This document shows positions 17,265-27,679 of a stretch of 64,000 nt of DNA, piece after piece. The position numbers were made by a program, and so were the translations under genes. Positions within the stretch are counted from its first letter, which is position 1. The number at the start of each line of letters is the position of its first letter. This stretch comes from JACVRW01 sp963728155 (GTDB taxonomy: Bacteria; Actinomycetota; Thermoleophilia; Solirubrobacterales; Thermoleophilaceae), in the NCBI GenBank assembly GCA_963728155.1, contig CAVSJF010000014.1:62001-126000 (forward strand). Reading direction: 5' to 3'. A model generated the notes under the pieces. The model searched no databases. It saw nothing but the letters and a program-made list of their open reading frames with translations, and had not been told where the DNA came from.

Positions 17265-18274
17265 CTAGAAAAGTGTGGCCTGCTCGGGTGGCGGCGCCGC
17301 CATCTCGGGCTCCTCGTCCTCGTCGTCGCGAGAGGACTCGCCCCGGTCGGGGATGATCCGCCGCCCCTCGTGGATCATGCGCCCCAGGCGCTTCCGCTCC
17401 TCCTTGGGCGCATAGGCCCCGCGGGCGTAGAGCTGCTCGTAGCGCTCTACGAGATCCGGTCGGTAGGAGCGCAGCCAGTCCATGAACACGCCGCGGACCT
17501 CGCCGCGCAGGTGCAGGCAGATGCCGCCGATGCTCACGGCGCCGGCCTCGGCGCAGCGCTCGAGGATCTCCTCCACTTGGCGTGGGTCGTCGTTGATGCC
17601 GGGCATCAGCGGGGCGATCAGGACGCCGGTGGGGATGCCCGCCCGGTTGAGCTCGGCCACCGCCTCGATGCGCTTGCGCGGGTGGGGGGTGTGCGGCTCG
17701 CTGGCCCGCCATGCCTTCTCGTCGAGCGTGGGGATGGACAGGTTGGCTGCGAAGCTGTCGATCTGCTTGAACAGCTCGATGTCGCGCAGCAGCAGCGGCG
17801 ACTTGGTGAGCACGGACGCCGGGGTGCGCGAGTCGCGCATGGCCTCCCACACCCCCGGCAGCAGCTCGTACTTCTTCTCGACCCACTGATACGGGTCCGT
17901 GTTCGTGCCAGCGCGACGTGCTCGCGCTTCCACCTCGGCCGCATGAGCTCGGCCCGTGCCAGCTCCGGCGTGTTGACCTTGACCACGATCTCGCGCTCGA
18001 AGTCGCGGCCGGCGTTGAAGTCGAGGTAGGTGTGGGTGGGGCGAGCGAAGCAATACAGGCAAGCATGGGTGCATCCCCTATACGGATTGATCGTCCAAGC
18101 GAACGGCATCCGCGACGCCTTGGGCACCCGGTTGAGGATCGACTTGGCCTGCACCTCGTAGAAACGGACGTCCAATGCCTCGGGCGCATCGAAGGTGCGG
18201 ATGGCCGCGGGCTCGCGGTAGCCGGGGAGGGTGTGGGCCTCCTGTGTCTCGACCTTGAGGTTGTCCCAGCGCAC
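17265..18274 (-). CDS. Radical SAM protein (Rv2578c/spore photoproduct lyase-like), frameshifted
   Basis: N-terminal part: RWDNLKVETQ, PFAWTINPYRGCTHACLYCFAR with the CxxxCxxC iron-sulfur triad, HTYLDFNAGRDFE. After HVAL the frame changes near 17910 and continues GTNTDPYQWVEKKYELLPGVW through TGVLIAPLMPGIND to the end. One missing G near 17907-17913 joins them into about 336 residues. This is the family annotated as Rv2578c-like radical SAM, of unproven reaction. GTG start at 18274 chosen because the family begins MRWDNL. Tail is acidic and ends ATLF. Confidence 0.85.
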
Positions 18275-18305
18275 GAACCTATGTTCGCATACGGCGAGGA
18301 CGGGC

Positions 18306-18872
18306 CTACCGGGGGTCGACCACCAGTTCCATGAGCAGGGAGTCGTGCCAGTGGTCGTGGTCGTAGGCGTCACGCTCGGCCCGGCGCAACGTTCCGACCG
18401 GGGTGAACCCGGCCTTCTCGTAGCAGCGCACGGCGGCCGTGTTGTCGGCCGCCGGGTCGATCGTCAGGCGGTGGTGGCCGCGTTCGCCGATCAGGTGATC
18501 CGCCACCAGGCGCACCGTCGCCGGGCCGATTCCGCGTCCGTGCACATCCGGGTCGAGGAAGAGGTCGATCGAGGCCGACCGGTACTTAGGCTCGAGCTCC
18601 TCGGCGTACTGGACCATGCCTACCACCCGGTCCTCGAAGAGCACCGTGTAGCGGACCGACTCGGGCTCGTCGGACAAGGGAAAGTCGGGCTCGACCGGAT
18701 CCCACCAGCGCTCGACCTCCGGCGTGCGGCGGATGCGCCGCAGCTCGTCGGCGTGCGCGGCGTCCAGGGGCACGAGGCGGACAACGTCCGACGTGAGCGC
18801 CGTCAGGACGAGTCGTCTCCGAAGGCCGTGACCAGCAGCTTGCGAGCGCCGCCGTGGTCGCGGTGCTCGCAC
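18306..18872 (-). CDS. GNAT family N-acetyltransferase
   Basis: GNAT fold similar to the AAC(6') and RimJ/RimL group: DVVRLVPLDAAHADELRRI at the start, VVGMVQYAEE, DLFLDPDVHGRGIGPATVRL (acetyl-CoA loop), NTAAVRCYEKAGF, HDSLLMELV at the end. Substrate unknown. The conserved part begins near 18800; the start at 18872 would overlap yjbQ by 70 bases, and no good ATG or GTG lies nearer, so the true start is uncertain. Confidence 0.8.
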   Translation of the reverse strand: MRAPRPRRRSQAAGHGLRRRLVLTALTSDVVRLVPLDAAHADELRRIRRTPEVERWWDPVEPDFPLSDEPESVRYTVLFEDRVVGMVQYAEELEPKYRSASIDLFLDPDVHGRGIGPATVRLVADHLIGERGHHRLTIDPAADNTAAVRCYEKAGFTPVGTLRRAERDAYDHDHWHDSLLMELVVDPR

Positions 18873-19231
18873 AGGTAAATGCCCTGCCAGGTGCCGAGAG
18901 CGAGGCGGCCGTTGCGCACCGGGAGCACCAGGGAGGCTCCGGTCAGCGAGGCCTTGATGTGCGCCGGCATGTCGTCCGGCCCCTCGAGCGTGTGCGCGAA
19001 GTACCCCGCGCCGTCGGGCACGGCGCGGTCGAACCAGGCGGCGAAGTCCCGGCGCACGTCGGGCGAGGCGTTCTCGTTGAGGGTCAGCGAGGCCGACGTG
19101 TGCTGCATGAACACCAGCGCGATGCCCACTCGGATACGGCCGAGCTCCGGCAGGGCCCCCGCCACCTCGCCGGTGATCAGGTGAAAGCCGCGCGGCCTGG
19201 GTTCGAGGGAGACCTCATTCTGAATCCACAC
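18803..19231 (-). CDS. YjbQ family (UPF0047) protein
   Basis: 142 residues. FMQHTSASLTLNENASPDVRRD, HTLEGPDDMPAHIKASL and LGTWQGIYLCEHR are the family signatures, with conserved histidines and a glutamate at the putative active site. Some members have thiamine phosphate synthase activity in vitro; physiological role uncertain. ATG start. Ends inside the GNAT coding region. Confidence 0.92.
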   Translation of the reverse strand: MWIQNEVSLEPRPRGFHLITGEVAGALPELGRIRVGIALVFMQHTSASLTLNENASPDVRRDFAAWFDRAVPDGAGYFAHTLEGPDDMPAHIKASLTGASLVLPVRNGRLALGTWQGIYLCEHRDHGGARKLLVTAFGDDSS

Positions 19232-19264
19232 AGCTCAGAGTGTGCCCGTCCAAAGCAGTTGCTA

Positions 19265-19418
19265 GCCTCTCGCGCGCTTGGCAAGAAACCTGCCGAATCC
19301 GCCATACGGCGGTACGGGGGAACCAGGTTGTTGGGGCGAATGGGTCGTAGGACTCCCTAGCGCAGTCTCTTCAGCGCGAGCCCGTCAGCTAACCCCGGAG
19401 GCGTCGATCAAGAGAGGC
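19265..19418 (+). promoter_or_regulatory. c-di-AMP (ydaO/yuaA) riboswitch
   Basis: Conserved blocks in order: GCCGAAUCCGCC, UACGGGGGAACCAGG, UUGGGGCGAAUGGG, GUAGGAC, then GAGCCCGUCAGCUAACCCCGGAGGCGU. This is the ydaO signature that in actinobacteria sits before cell-wall hydrolases. The outer stem GCCTCTC (19265-19271) can pair with GAGAGGC (19412-19418), and CTTG (19277-19280) alternatively with CAAG (19409-19412). That right arm contains the ribosome site of the M23 gene, so ligand binding would be expected to block translation. Confidence 0.88.
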
Positions 19419-19426
19419 CGTCCCCT

Positions 19427-20530
19427 TTGTCGTTCAAGCCCGTGCTCGTGTCGCTGCTCGCCAGCCTGTCGCTGGCATTCGCCGCGCCCGCCCTGGCCCA
19501 GGACGGCGGCGGCGGGGCGGCAGCGCCGGGAGCGCCCGAGCCACGCGAGGCGGAATGCCTGGCGTCCCCCGGCGCCGAATGTGCCGGGCCGAAGCTTCTG
19601 CGCGGCCGCACCTTCGTGGTACGCGGTTCGACCCTCGAGAACGTGACGGAGATCGTCTTCCTGGGCCGCGCCACCAAGCGCGACGACGTGAGCGCCGGCA
19701 CGGTCAAGCGCAACGAGCGCTACGTGGTGGCCGTGGCTCCGGCCGAGGCCCGATCCGGCCGGCTGGGGCTTATCGACAAGTGGGGCAACACCGCGACCAC
19801 GGACTTCCGGGTCAGCGTGGGTGACGCTCCGCGGCCCAAGCCACTCGACATATCGCCGGACTCTCAGTTCTTCTTCGCCGGCCGCCGGCGGCCCTCATTC
19901 ACCATCGAGCAGACCGCTCGCGTGCAGCTTCTGAGCGAGACCAGCGGCGAGGTCGTGCGCTCATGGGACGTCGCGGGCGCGCCCGGTCAGCCCGCCGAGG
20001 TCAAGTGGGACGGCAAGGGCGATGGCGGCGTGGGCCTGACCGGCGCCTACCACTTCCAGGTGGAGGGCGTGGCCAGCGCCGCCTCCTCCGCGGCCGACCG
20101 GTTCTTCTTCGCCGATCACCTGTTCCCGATTCGCGGCCGCCACGACCTCGGCCAAACCGAGACCAACAACTTCGGCGGCGGCCGCGGGCACCAGGGCCAG
20201 GACATGTTCGCCAAGTGCGGCACGAAGCTCGCCCTCGCTCGCGGTGGCAAGGTCCAGTACGCGGGCTACCACGGCGCGGCGGGCAACTACGTGGTGGTGG
20301 ACGCCGCCGGCACTCGCATCGACCACGTCTACATGCACATGCGCGAGGCGCCGCTCGTGCGCACCGGCGACCGCGTGTTCACCGGGCAGAAGATCGGCGA
20401 GGTGGGCGACACCGGCCGCGCCACGGGCTGTCACCTGCATTTCGAGATGTGGACCGCGCCGGGTTGGTACGAGGGCGGGCGGCCTTTCGATCCGCTGCCC
20501 TCGCTCGAGGGCTGGGACGCCTTCTCCTAG
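19427..20530 (+). CDS. Secreted M23-family peptidase
   Basis: 367 residues. Signal peptide (about 25 residues ending APALAQ), a glycine-rich linker, a beta-sandwich type middle region, then a LytM/M23 domain: HQGQD (zinc ligands), GGKVQYAGYHGAAGNYVVVD, HVYMHM, TGCHLHFEMW. Probable zinc endopeptidase acting on peptidoglycan cross-links outside the cell. The start is TTG at 19427, nine bases after GAGAGG; no ATG or GTG fits the signal peptide. The upstream c-di-AMP riboswitch matches the known link between c-di-AMP and wall turnover. Confidence 0.9.
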   Translation: MSFKPVLVSLLASLSLAFAAPALAQDGGGGAAAPGAPEPREAECLASPGAECAGPKLLRGRTFVVRGSTLENVTEIVFLGRATKRDDVSAGTVKRNERYVVAVAPAEARSGRLGLIDKWGNTATTDFRVSVGDAPRPKPLDISPDSQFFFAGRRRPSFTIEQTARVQLLSETSGEVVRSWDVAGAPGQPAEVKWDGKGDGGVGLTGAYHFQVEGVASAASSAADRFFFADHLFPIRGRHDLGQTETNNFGGGRGHQGQDMFAKCGTKLALARGGKVQYAGYHGAAGNYVVVDAAGTRIDHVYMHMREAPLVRTGDRVFTGQKIGEVGDTGRATGCHLHFEMWTAPGWYEGGRPFDPLPSLEGWDAFS

Positions 20531-20539
20531 TCGGCCGGG

Positions 20540-21541
20540 TCAGGGCGCCACGCCGGTCAGGCGCGGCCACCTGACCGCGCGCCGCAGCGCGGCTCGGCTG
20601 GCCGGGTGCGTCGAGAGGCGAAACTCGGGGCTCAGCAGGGCCGACTGGTAGTAGACCGCCATCCGCACGCGCGGATGGGACTTCATGAACCCGAAGAACT
20701 GATTGACGAAGCCGGGCACGTCGGCTCCCCATACGCCCCACTCGGCGAACGCGAACGGCTTCCGCTTCCAGCGGGGGAAGCTGTAGATCGCGTGCATGGC
20801 CGAGCTCGCGCGGTAGGGCGAGTACCAGGTGGTGCCGACCCAGTCGACGTATCCGCCGCCGGGATAGAAGTGCCGCGGGTGGTTCCTGTCGATCTCGGGG
20901 TTGCCGAAGGACAGCGGCACCCACATCACCGCCACCTTGGGCCGCGGCAGCTCGCCGGCAGCCGAGCTAAGCGCGGGCATGCCCAGCCCGCGCAGCCGCG
21001 CGTCGATCGCGGCCACGTCGCCTCCGCGCAGGATCAGTGTGAGCCTGCGCCAGGCGCGCTTGAACTGCCGGGTGGAGAACGCCGGGCCGCGCGAGCGCCC
21101 CGACAGGTCGTAGGCCGAGTAGGGGTTGTTGCCGTTGTTCATCTCCGAGAGAGGGCGCACGTAGACCACCTCGCCGTGGTCGGCCAGGAGGCGGTTGAGT
21201 CGGACGAGGAAGGCGTCGCCGTCGCCAGCAGCCAGGTCGCGCGGGCTTAGCCGCGTGCCCTTGGTGGACAGCGAGATCATCGCGCTCGACCCCATCCGGC
21301 GCGCGTCGTCGAGGCGGCCGCCCAGGAAGCCGTCCTGCGAGCCCCAGTCGATGAAGTAGTTGAACACGGCCGGGTGCTTGCCCGACTGGCGCTCGAAGTC
21401 GGCGATGCCTCCGGCCGTGTAGCCGCCCTGCCCGCCCCACAGGACCTTGTTACCCGGCGCGGTGTAGGGAGCGGCGCCCGCAGCCGCGGGTAGAAGGCAG
21501 GCCAGGGCGAGCGCGCCGGCGATGAGGAGGCCGACTCTCAT
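20540..21541 (-). CDS. Secreted glycoside hydrolase-like protein (GH26-like)
   Basis: 333 residues after an ATG at 21541: signal peptide MRVGLLIAGALALAC to AAAGA, then a TIM-barrel-like protein with KVLWGGQGGYTAGGIADFERQSGK, NYFIDWGSQD, YVRPLSEMNN (glutamate at a catalytic-type position), VGTTWYSPYR and FAEWGVWG (second glutamate). This resembles beta-mannanase (GH26-like) proteins found in many copies in soil Thermoleophilia. Substrate unknown. A longer start at 21616 would overlap the divergent Rieske gene. Confidence 0.75.
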   Translation of the reverse strand: MRVGLLIAGALALACLLPAAAGAAPYTAPGNKVLWGGQGGYTAGGIADFERQSGKHPAVFNYFIDWGSQDGFLGGRLDDARRMGSSAMISLSTKGTRLSPRDLAAGDGDAFLVRLNRLLADHGEVVYVRPLSEMNNGNNPYSAYDLSGRSRGPAFSTRQFKRAWRRLTLILRGGDVAAIDARLRGLGMPALSSAAGELPRPKVAVMWVPLSFGNPEIDRNHPRHFYPGGGYVDWVGTTWYSPYRASSAMHAIYSFPRWKRKPFAFAEWGVWGADVPGFVNQFFGFMKSHPRVRMAVYYQSALLSPEFRLSTHPASRAALRRAVRWPRLTGVAP

Positions 21542-21598
21542 TTGCTCAGGGAACCACATCTCGGCGTGATAGGCGCCGCCTGCGGGTAAGGGCCTCGA

Positions 21599-22462
21599 AT
21601 GACCGACACGTTGCATCGCCTGGCCGCGGCCACCGGACGACTCGAGGCGCTGGACGTGCCCGCCAAGCGCGTGGCCAAGACCGTGAGGGCAGTCCTGCCC
21701 GCGGGACCGGTCAAGGATGTGCTCAGCGGCACTCCGCTAGGCCACCCGGCCCACCCGGCGCTCACCGACGTACCGATCGGCTCCTGGACCAGTGCGGTCG
21801 TGCTCGACCTGATCGGCGGCAGCGACTCGCGCACAGCCGCCCGCCGGCTCGTGGCCGTGGGAATCCTCGCGGCGCTTCCCACCGCCGCAAGCGGATACTC
21901 GGACTGGGCCGACTCGGAGATGTCCAGCGACACCGTGCGCCGGACCGGTCTCGTGCACGCCGCGTCCAACCTGGCCGCGCTCGGGCTGTTCACGGCCTCC
22001 TACGTGGCTCGGCGGCGCGGGGACGGCGGGCGGCTGCTCGCACTCGCCGGCGCGGGCGCCATGACCGTGGGGGGACACCTCGGCGGCCACCTGTCGTTCG
22101 TGGAGGGAGTGGGGGTCAACCAGACCGTGTTCGCAAAGGGCTCCGGCGACTGGACCCCCGTGGTGGGCGAGGACGAACTGGCCGAGGGCAAGCCCGTATG
22201 TGTGCGGGCCGGCGAGGTCGACGTGATGATCGTGCGCGACGCCGACGGCCTCCACGCGCTCGACGATCACTGCACCCACCGCGGAGCTCCTCTGCACGAG
22301 GGCGAGGTGGCCGACGGGTGCGTCGTCTGCCCGTGGCACGGAAGCCGCTTCCGCCTGGCCGACGGCTCGATCGTGCAGGGGCCGGCGGTGACACCGCAGC
22401 CGCTCTACGAGACGCGCGTGGTCGACGGCCGCGTCGAGGTGCGTGCGGCCGCTGAGAGCTAG
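21599..22462 (+). CDS. DUF2231 membrane protein fused to Rieske [2Fe-2S] domain
   Basis: 287 residues. N-terminal DUF2231 part with four membrane helices (GHPAHPALTDVPIGSWTSA is the hallmark) and a C-terminal Rieske domain with CTHRG and CPWHG, the two cluster-binding motifs. Probably an electron-transfer protein at the membrane; partner unknown. ATG start, convergent with the next gene (4-base overlap). Confidence 0.9.
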   Translation: MTDTLHRLAAATGRLEALDVPAKRVAKTVRAVLPAGPVKDVLSGTPLGHPAHPALTDVPIGSWTSAVVLDLIGGSDSRTAARRLVAVGILAALPTAASGYSDWADSEMSSDTVRRTGLVHAASNLAALGLFTASYVARRRGDGGRLLALAGAGAMTVGGHLGGHLSFVEGVGVNQTVFAKGSGDWTPVVGEDELAEGKPVCVRAGEVDVMIVRDADGLHALDDHCTHRGAPLHEGEVADGCVVCPWHGSRFRLADGSIVQGPAVTPQPLYETRVVDGRVEVRAAAES

Positions 22463-23094
22463 CCGAGGCGACGCGCGAGCAGCTTCGCCTCGCGACGGGA
22501 GCCGACGCCGTTGATCTGCGCGGCCGGGGAGTCGAAGCCCTCGGGGGCGGCCGCCGCATCGACGGCGGGCAACGCCAGAATCCGGCCGTCGACGACGATC
22601 GCGAAATGCTGGAAGGAGGCCTCCGTCGCGCCGTGGGTCGCGGCCGTCCGCGCGGCGCGCGCCGCCACTCCCGCGGTCAGGCGCGTGAACCTGCGGCGCC
22701 CCGCCGCAGTGAAGCGGAAGGTCACGGTCGGCTCGCCCGTGATCTCGTCGGTCGCCGCGCGCGGATGGGCGATGTCCCGGAGCGTCAGGGCTGGGTCGTC
22801 CTCGATCACGAACCAGCGACGCTCCCCGGAAGGCTGTCCCGGGACGCGCTGGTCCTCGACGACGGCGACGCGTCCGGCCTCCGCCTTCGACCGCGCGGCG
22901 AGCGCGAGGGCGTCAGCGCGGGCGGTGAACGGCGCGGCCGGGCCACGGTTGCCGAGAACGTTGGGCTCCCAGTCGTAGATGGAGAAGGAGACGCCCCCGG
23001 TCGCCGCCCGGAGCGGCGAGCTCGCCTCCTCGCCACCGCATGCCGTCATGGCCACGGCGGCGAGCGCGAGCACGGGCAGGAGTAGACGAGGCAT
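22459..23094 (-). CDS. Stand-alone SecD-like lipoprotein
   Basis: 211 residues. Lipoprotein signal (MPRLLLPVLALAAVAMTAC, lipobox MTAC) followed by a domain like the external head of SecD: VSFSIYDWEPNVLGNRG, RWFVIEDDPALTLRDI, PTVTFRFTAAGRRRFTRLT, FQHFAIVVDGRILALPAVD, and GSRREAKLLARRL. No transmembrane RND part exists here, so it cannot be a translocase. ATG at 23094 with AGGGGG just upstream is preferred over the longer frame. Divergent from the ATP synthase operon. Confidence 0.75.
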   Translation of the reverse strand: MPRLLLPVLALAAVAMTACGGEEASSPLRAATGGVSFSIYDWEPNVLGNRGPAAPFTARADALALAARSKAEAGRVAVVEDQRVPGQPSGERRWFVIEDDPALTLRDIAHPRAATDEITGEPTVTFRFTAAGRRRFTRLTAGVAARAARTAATHGATEASFQHFAIVVDGRILALPAVDAAAAPEGFDSPAAQINGVGSRREAKLLARRLG

Positions 23095-23147
23095 CTGCCC
23101 CCTGTTTCGGCTCGGAACTGCGCCTCCTTGAGCTCCCCGAGCCAAGT

Positions 23148-23168
23148 GTCACAAAGTAGTCACAAAGT
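23148..23168. promoter_or_regulatory. Tandem GTCACAAAGT repeat, MtrA-box-like
   Basis: Two exact copies of GTCACAAAGT, 11 bases apart (23148-23157 and 23159-23168), lie between the SecD-like gene and the ATP synthase operon. Tandem GTCACA-type 9-mers spaced by two bases are the known binding form of the actinobacterial response regulator MtrA. A weak -10 candidate TAGAGT follows at 23181-23186. Confidence 0.4.
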
Positions 23169-23284
23169 CTCCCGGTCGAGTAGAGTTGGCTTACGAGAGA
23201 GCGACAGCGACGCCGGCCCCGCCCGTTGCCCTCCGCTCTCCCGGAAACCCCTTGACGACGCACGCTCTGAAAGCATCCGAACCC

Positions 23285-23761
23285 ATGCCGCTGCGCGTGA
23301 TGCGGTACCTCGACCTCGTCGTCCTGGCGCTCGCCCTGCCGATCTTTTTCGTCGCCGGGCTGCCTCTGCTGGGCTGGGCCGGTGTCGCCGTTGCTTGGCT
23401 TTTGCAGCGCGGGGTACAGCACCTCATTGAGCAGCGTGCGCGTGCAGCCAAAGATCCGGGTACCGTGGCCGGCCTGATGACCGGGTCGATGATCGCGCGC
23501 GGCTGGCTTGTGGCCGGCACGATCTTCGCCGTCGGCCTGAGCGACCGCGAGGCCGGGCTGGCGGCGGCGATCCTGGCGATCGCCCTCTTCACCGTTTACT
23601 TCACCGGCCAGATCATCGCCCGGCCGTTCGGGCCGAGAGCGGAAGCCCGAAGTGAGCACGAAGGGCAAGCTCGCCATCGGCTTCGGCGTCTACCTCGCCG
23701 TGGCCGTGGTGCTGTTTCTCATCTTCGGCTCGGACGGCAAGAACGACGAGTTCGCGCCTGA
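23285..23761 (+). CDS. AtpI-like small membrane protein of the ATP synthase operon
   Basis: Core of about 120 residues with four hydrophobic helices (LDLVVLALALPIFFVAGLPLLGW; GLMTGSMIARGWLVAGTIFAVGL and so on, described here in parts), the position and topology of AtpI, an assembly factor for the c-ring. ATG at 23285 chosen; an in-frame TTG at 23252 is possible. The frame runs 110 bases into atpB as arginine-rich sequence, which is unlikely to be real. A one-base slip near 23640 would let it stop at the TGA that overlaps the atpB GTG. Confidence 0.65.
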   Translation: MPLRVMRYLDLVVLALALPIFFVAGLPLLGWAGVAVAWLLQRGVQHLIEQRARAAKDPGTVAGLMTGSMIARGWLVAGTIFAVGLSDREAGLAAAILAIALFTVYFTGQIIARPFGPRAEARSEHEGQARHRLRRLPRRGRGAVSHLRLGRQERRVRA

Positions 23762-24551
23762 GGAGGAGTTCAAGCTCGATCCCTGGATCGAGATCAAGCT
23801 CGGTGGCCTCGATCTCTCGTTCAACAAGGCCGTCCTCTACCTGCTGATCGGCTGCGCGGCCACGGTTGGCTCGATGGTCTACATCGCCCGGCGCATGGCG
23901 GACAGGCCCAATCGCGTACAGACGATCGTCGAGGGGGCCTACGACCTCACCTATAACCAGATCGCCCGGAACAACATGCCCGAGAAGGCGGCGGCCAAGT
24001 GGTTCCCGTTCGTGGCCTCGCTCTTCTTCTTCATCTGGTTCTCGAACATGATCGGCTACATCCCGCTGCCGGTGAACGATCACGAGACGATCGAGATCGC
24101 CGGCATCAACTTCCCCGCCTTCGCCCTCTACGCCGCGACCGCGAACCTGTCGATCCCGCTGGTGCTCACCCTCTGCGTCTTCTTCCTCTATCAGTGGGAG
24201 GGCATCCGTAAGCACGGCCTCGTGAAGTACTTCAAGGGCTGGCTGCCCTCCGGAGTAACGGGTGCCGCCGCGGTTCCGATCTTCGCCATCGAGGTGATTT
24301 CGCAGTTCGTGCGGATCATCTCGCTCTCCGTTCGACTCTTCGCCAACGTCCTCGCCGGCCACCTGCTGATCCTGTTCATGGGTGGAGGGCTGGCGGTGCT
24401 GCTCGGCGTCTCGGCGCTCGGTTGGATCACGCTCCCGCTAGCGGTGGGGTTCTTCGCCTTCGAGGTCGTGTTGATCGCGACCCTTCAGGCCTTCATCTTT
24501 GCCACGCTCACATCTATCTACTTCGGCGAGGCAAGCGCCGGAGGACATTAA
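23652..24551 (+). CDS. atpB: ATP synthase subunit a
   Basis: 299 residues, integral membrane. SLSVRLFANVLAGHLL carries the essential arginine that faces the c-ring, and AVGFFAFEVVLIATLQAFIFATL is the last helix pair. Forms the proton half-channels of Fo. GTG start at 23652. A soluble N-terminal stretch (KNDEFAPEEEFKLD) precedes the first core helix. Confidence 0.93.
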   Translation: MSTKGKLAIGFGVYLAVAVVLFLIFGSDGKNDEFAPEEEFKLDPWIEIKLGGLDLSFNKAVLYLLIGCAATVGSMVYIARRMADRPNRVQTIVEGAYDLTYNQIARNNMPEKAAAKWFPFVASLFFFIWFSNMIGYIPLPVNDHETIEIAGINFPAFALYAATANLSIPLVLTLCVFFLYQWEGIRKHGLVKYFKGWLPSGVTGAAAVPIFAIEVISQFVRIISLSVRLFANVLAGHLLILFMGGGLAVLLGVSALGWITLPLAVGFFAFEVVLIATLQAFIFATLTSIYFGEASAGGH

Positions 24552-24560
24552 GGAGGATCC

Positions 24561-24815
24561 ATGGAATTCCTGCTCCCGATAGCCCAGGTCTCCGACGACG
24601 GCCTGAAGGCGATCGCGCTCGGCGTCGGCGCCGGGCTGGGCACGATCGGCCCCGGCATCGGAGTCGGCTACATCTTCGGCAAGGTGATCGAGTCGGTCAC
24701 CCGGCAGCCCGAGATGCGCGAGGAGATCACGAGCATCCAGTGGCTCGGCTTCGCCCTCACCGAGGCGATCGTGTTCTACGCGTTCATCTTCGGCCTGATC
24801 GCCTTCTTCCTCTAG
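24561..24815 (+). CDS. atpE: ATP synthase subunit c
   Basis: 84 residues, hairpin of two membrane helices with the glycine-rich first helix (GVGAGLGTIGPGIGVG) and the proton-carrying Glu68 in FALTEAIVFY. The residue before it and the pocket show a proton- rather than sodium-type site by eye (no clear sodium ligand set). Excellent ribosome site TAAGGAGG before the ATG, as expected for the most abundant subunit. Confidence 0.95.
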   Translation: MEFLLPIAQVSDDGLKAIALGVGAGLGTIGPGIGVGYIFGKVIESVTRQPEMREEITSIQWLGFALTEAIVFYAFIFGLIAFFL

Positions 24816-24818
24816 GCG

Positions 24819-25403
24819 ATGTTCCTGTTCGCACAGGAAGAGGGTGGCGGCAGCTTCCTCGTCAGCCCCAACGTGGGGCTGATGATCTGGACGCTGCTGG
24901 CCTTCGGGCTCACTCTCTACCTGCTCAACAAGCTGGCCTTTCCGCGCATCGCCGAGGCGCTCGACAAGCGCAGGCTGGCCATCGAGGAGTCGATCGACGC
25001 CGCCGCGCGCTCCAAGCAGGAGGCGGACTCGTTGCTCGAGGAGTACCGCGCGCGGCTGCGCGAGGCGCGCGAGCAGGCGGAGGAGATCACCGCCCGCGCC
25101 CGCAAGGCGGCGGACTCGCTGGCCGACGACTCGAAGGCCGAGGCCAACCGCCAGCGCGAGGAGCTGATGGCCGCCACCCGGCGCGACATCGAGGCCGAGA
25201 CGCGGCGCGCTCTGGACGAGATCCGCAAGGAGGTGGCCAACCTCACGGTGATCGCCACCGAGAAGGTCACGCGCAAGTCGCTCACGCCCGACGACCACCG
25301 GCGCCTGATCGAGGACGCCCTGGGCGAGGTCGACTTCACCGCGCTCGCAGGCGATAAGGCGGCAACGGCGGCGGCAGAGCAACGGGGACGAGAAGAGCTA
25401 GTG
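24819..25403 (+). CDS. atpF: ATP synthase subunit b
   Basis: One membrane helix (VGLMIWTLLAFGLTLYLLNK) then a long charged coiled coil (alternating E/A/R, about residues 50-165): the peripheral stalk. The 3' limit is unclear. The frame stays open beyond the region where subunit delta must begin, and no stop is met before 25583; a TAG at 25399-25401 is out of frame. Either an indel hides the stop, or b is joined to delta (see findings). The end given is the GTG where delta appears to start. Confidence 0.8.
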
Positions 25404-25936
25404 GAGGAGAGCTGGCCGAGGTCTACGCACGCGCGCTGTTCGAGGCGGCCAAGGAGGACGACGTCCTCGATCGCGTGCACGACGAGCTCGGCGAGTTCGC
25501 CGACGCCCTCGACGAGGATCGCAACCTCCAGGTCTTCCTGTTCTCTCCCTACTTCTCCAGCGAGGAGAAGAAGGATGGGGTGACCAAGATCGTGACCGAG
25601 GCCGACGAGCGCCTGGTCAACTTCCTCGAGCTGCTGGCCGAGCGCCACCGCATGCCCGCGCTGTTTCGCATCCGGCGCACCTTCGACGCGATGTGGGCCG
25701 AGGAGAACAAGCTGCTTCCCGTGACCGTGACCAGCGCGGTCGACCTCGACGAGAGTCTCGTGAATGACATCGGCAAGCGCATCGAGGAGCAGACCGGTCG
25801 CGAGGTCGAGCTGTCCTCGAACGTGGACCCTGACGTGCTCGGTGGACTTCAGGTGCGGGTGGGCAACATGGTGCTCGACGCCACGGTGCGCAACCGCCTC
25901 GAACAACTTCGAAAGCAAGTCGCCAAGGCGACCTAA
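25401..25936 (+). CDS. atpH: ATP synthase subunit delta, frameshifted at its start
   Basis: Clear delta-subunit sequence: ELAEVYARALFEAAKEDDVL, FLFSPYFSSEEKKDGV, LLAERHRMPALFRIRRTFDAMWAEENK cut short here, DPDVLGGLQVRVGNMVLDATV and a final NRLEQLRKQV. The part from 25410 on is in another frame than the GTG at 25401 (MEE...). One missing G near 25406-25410 would give MEEELAEVYARALF, about 178 residues. Connects F1 to the peripheral stalk. Confidence 0.82.
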
Positions 25937-25950
25937 GGAGACCTTTCCCA

Positions 25951-27673
<1,723 letters not shown>

Positions 27674-27679
27674 CGTTGC

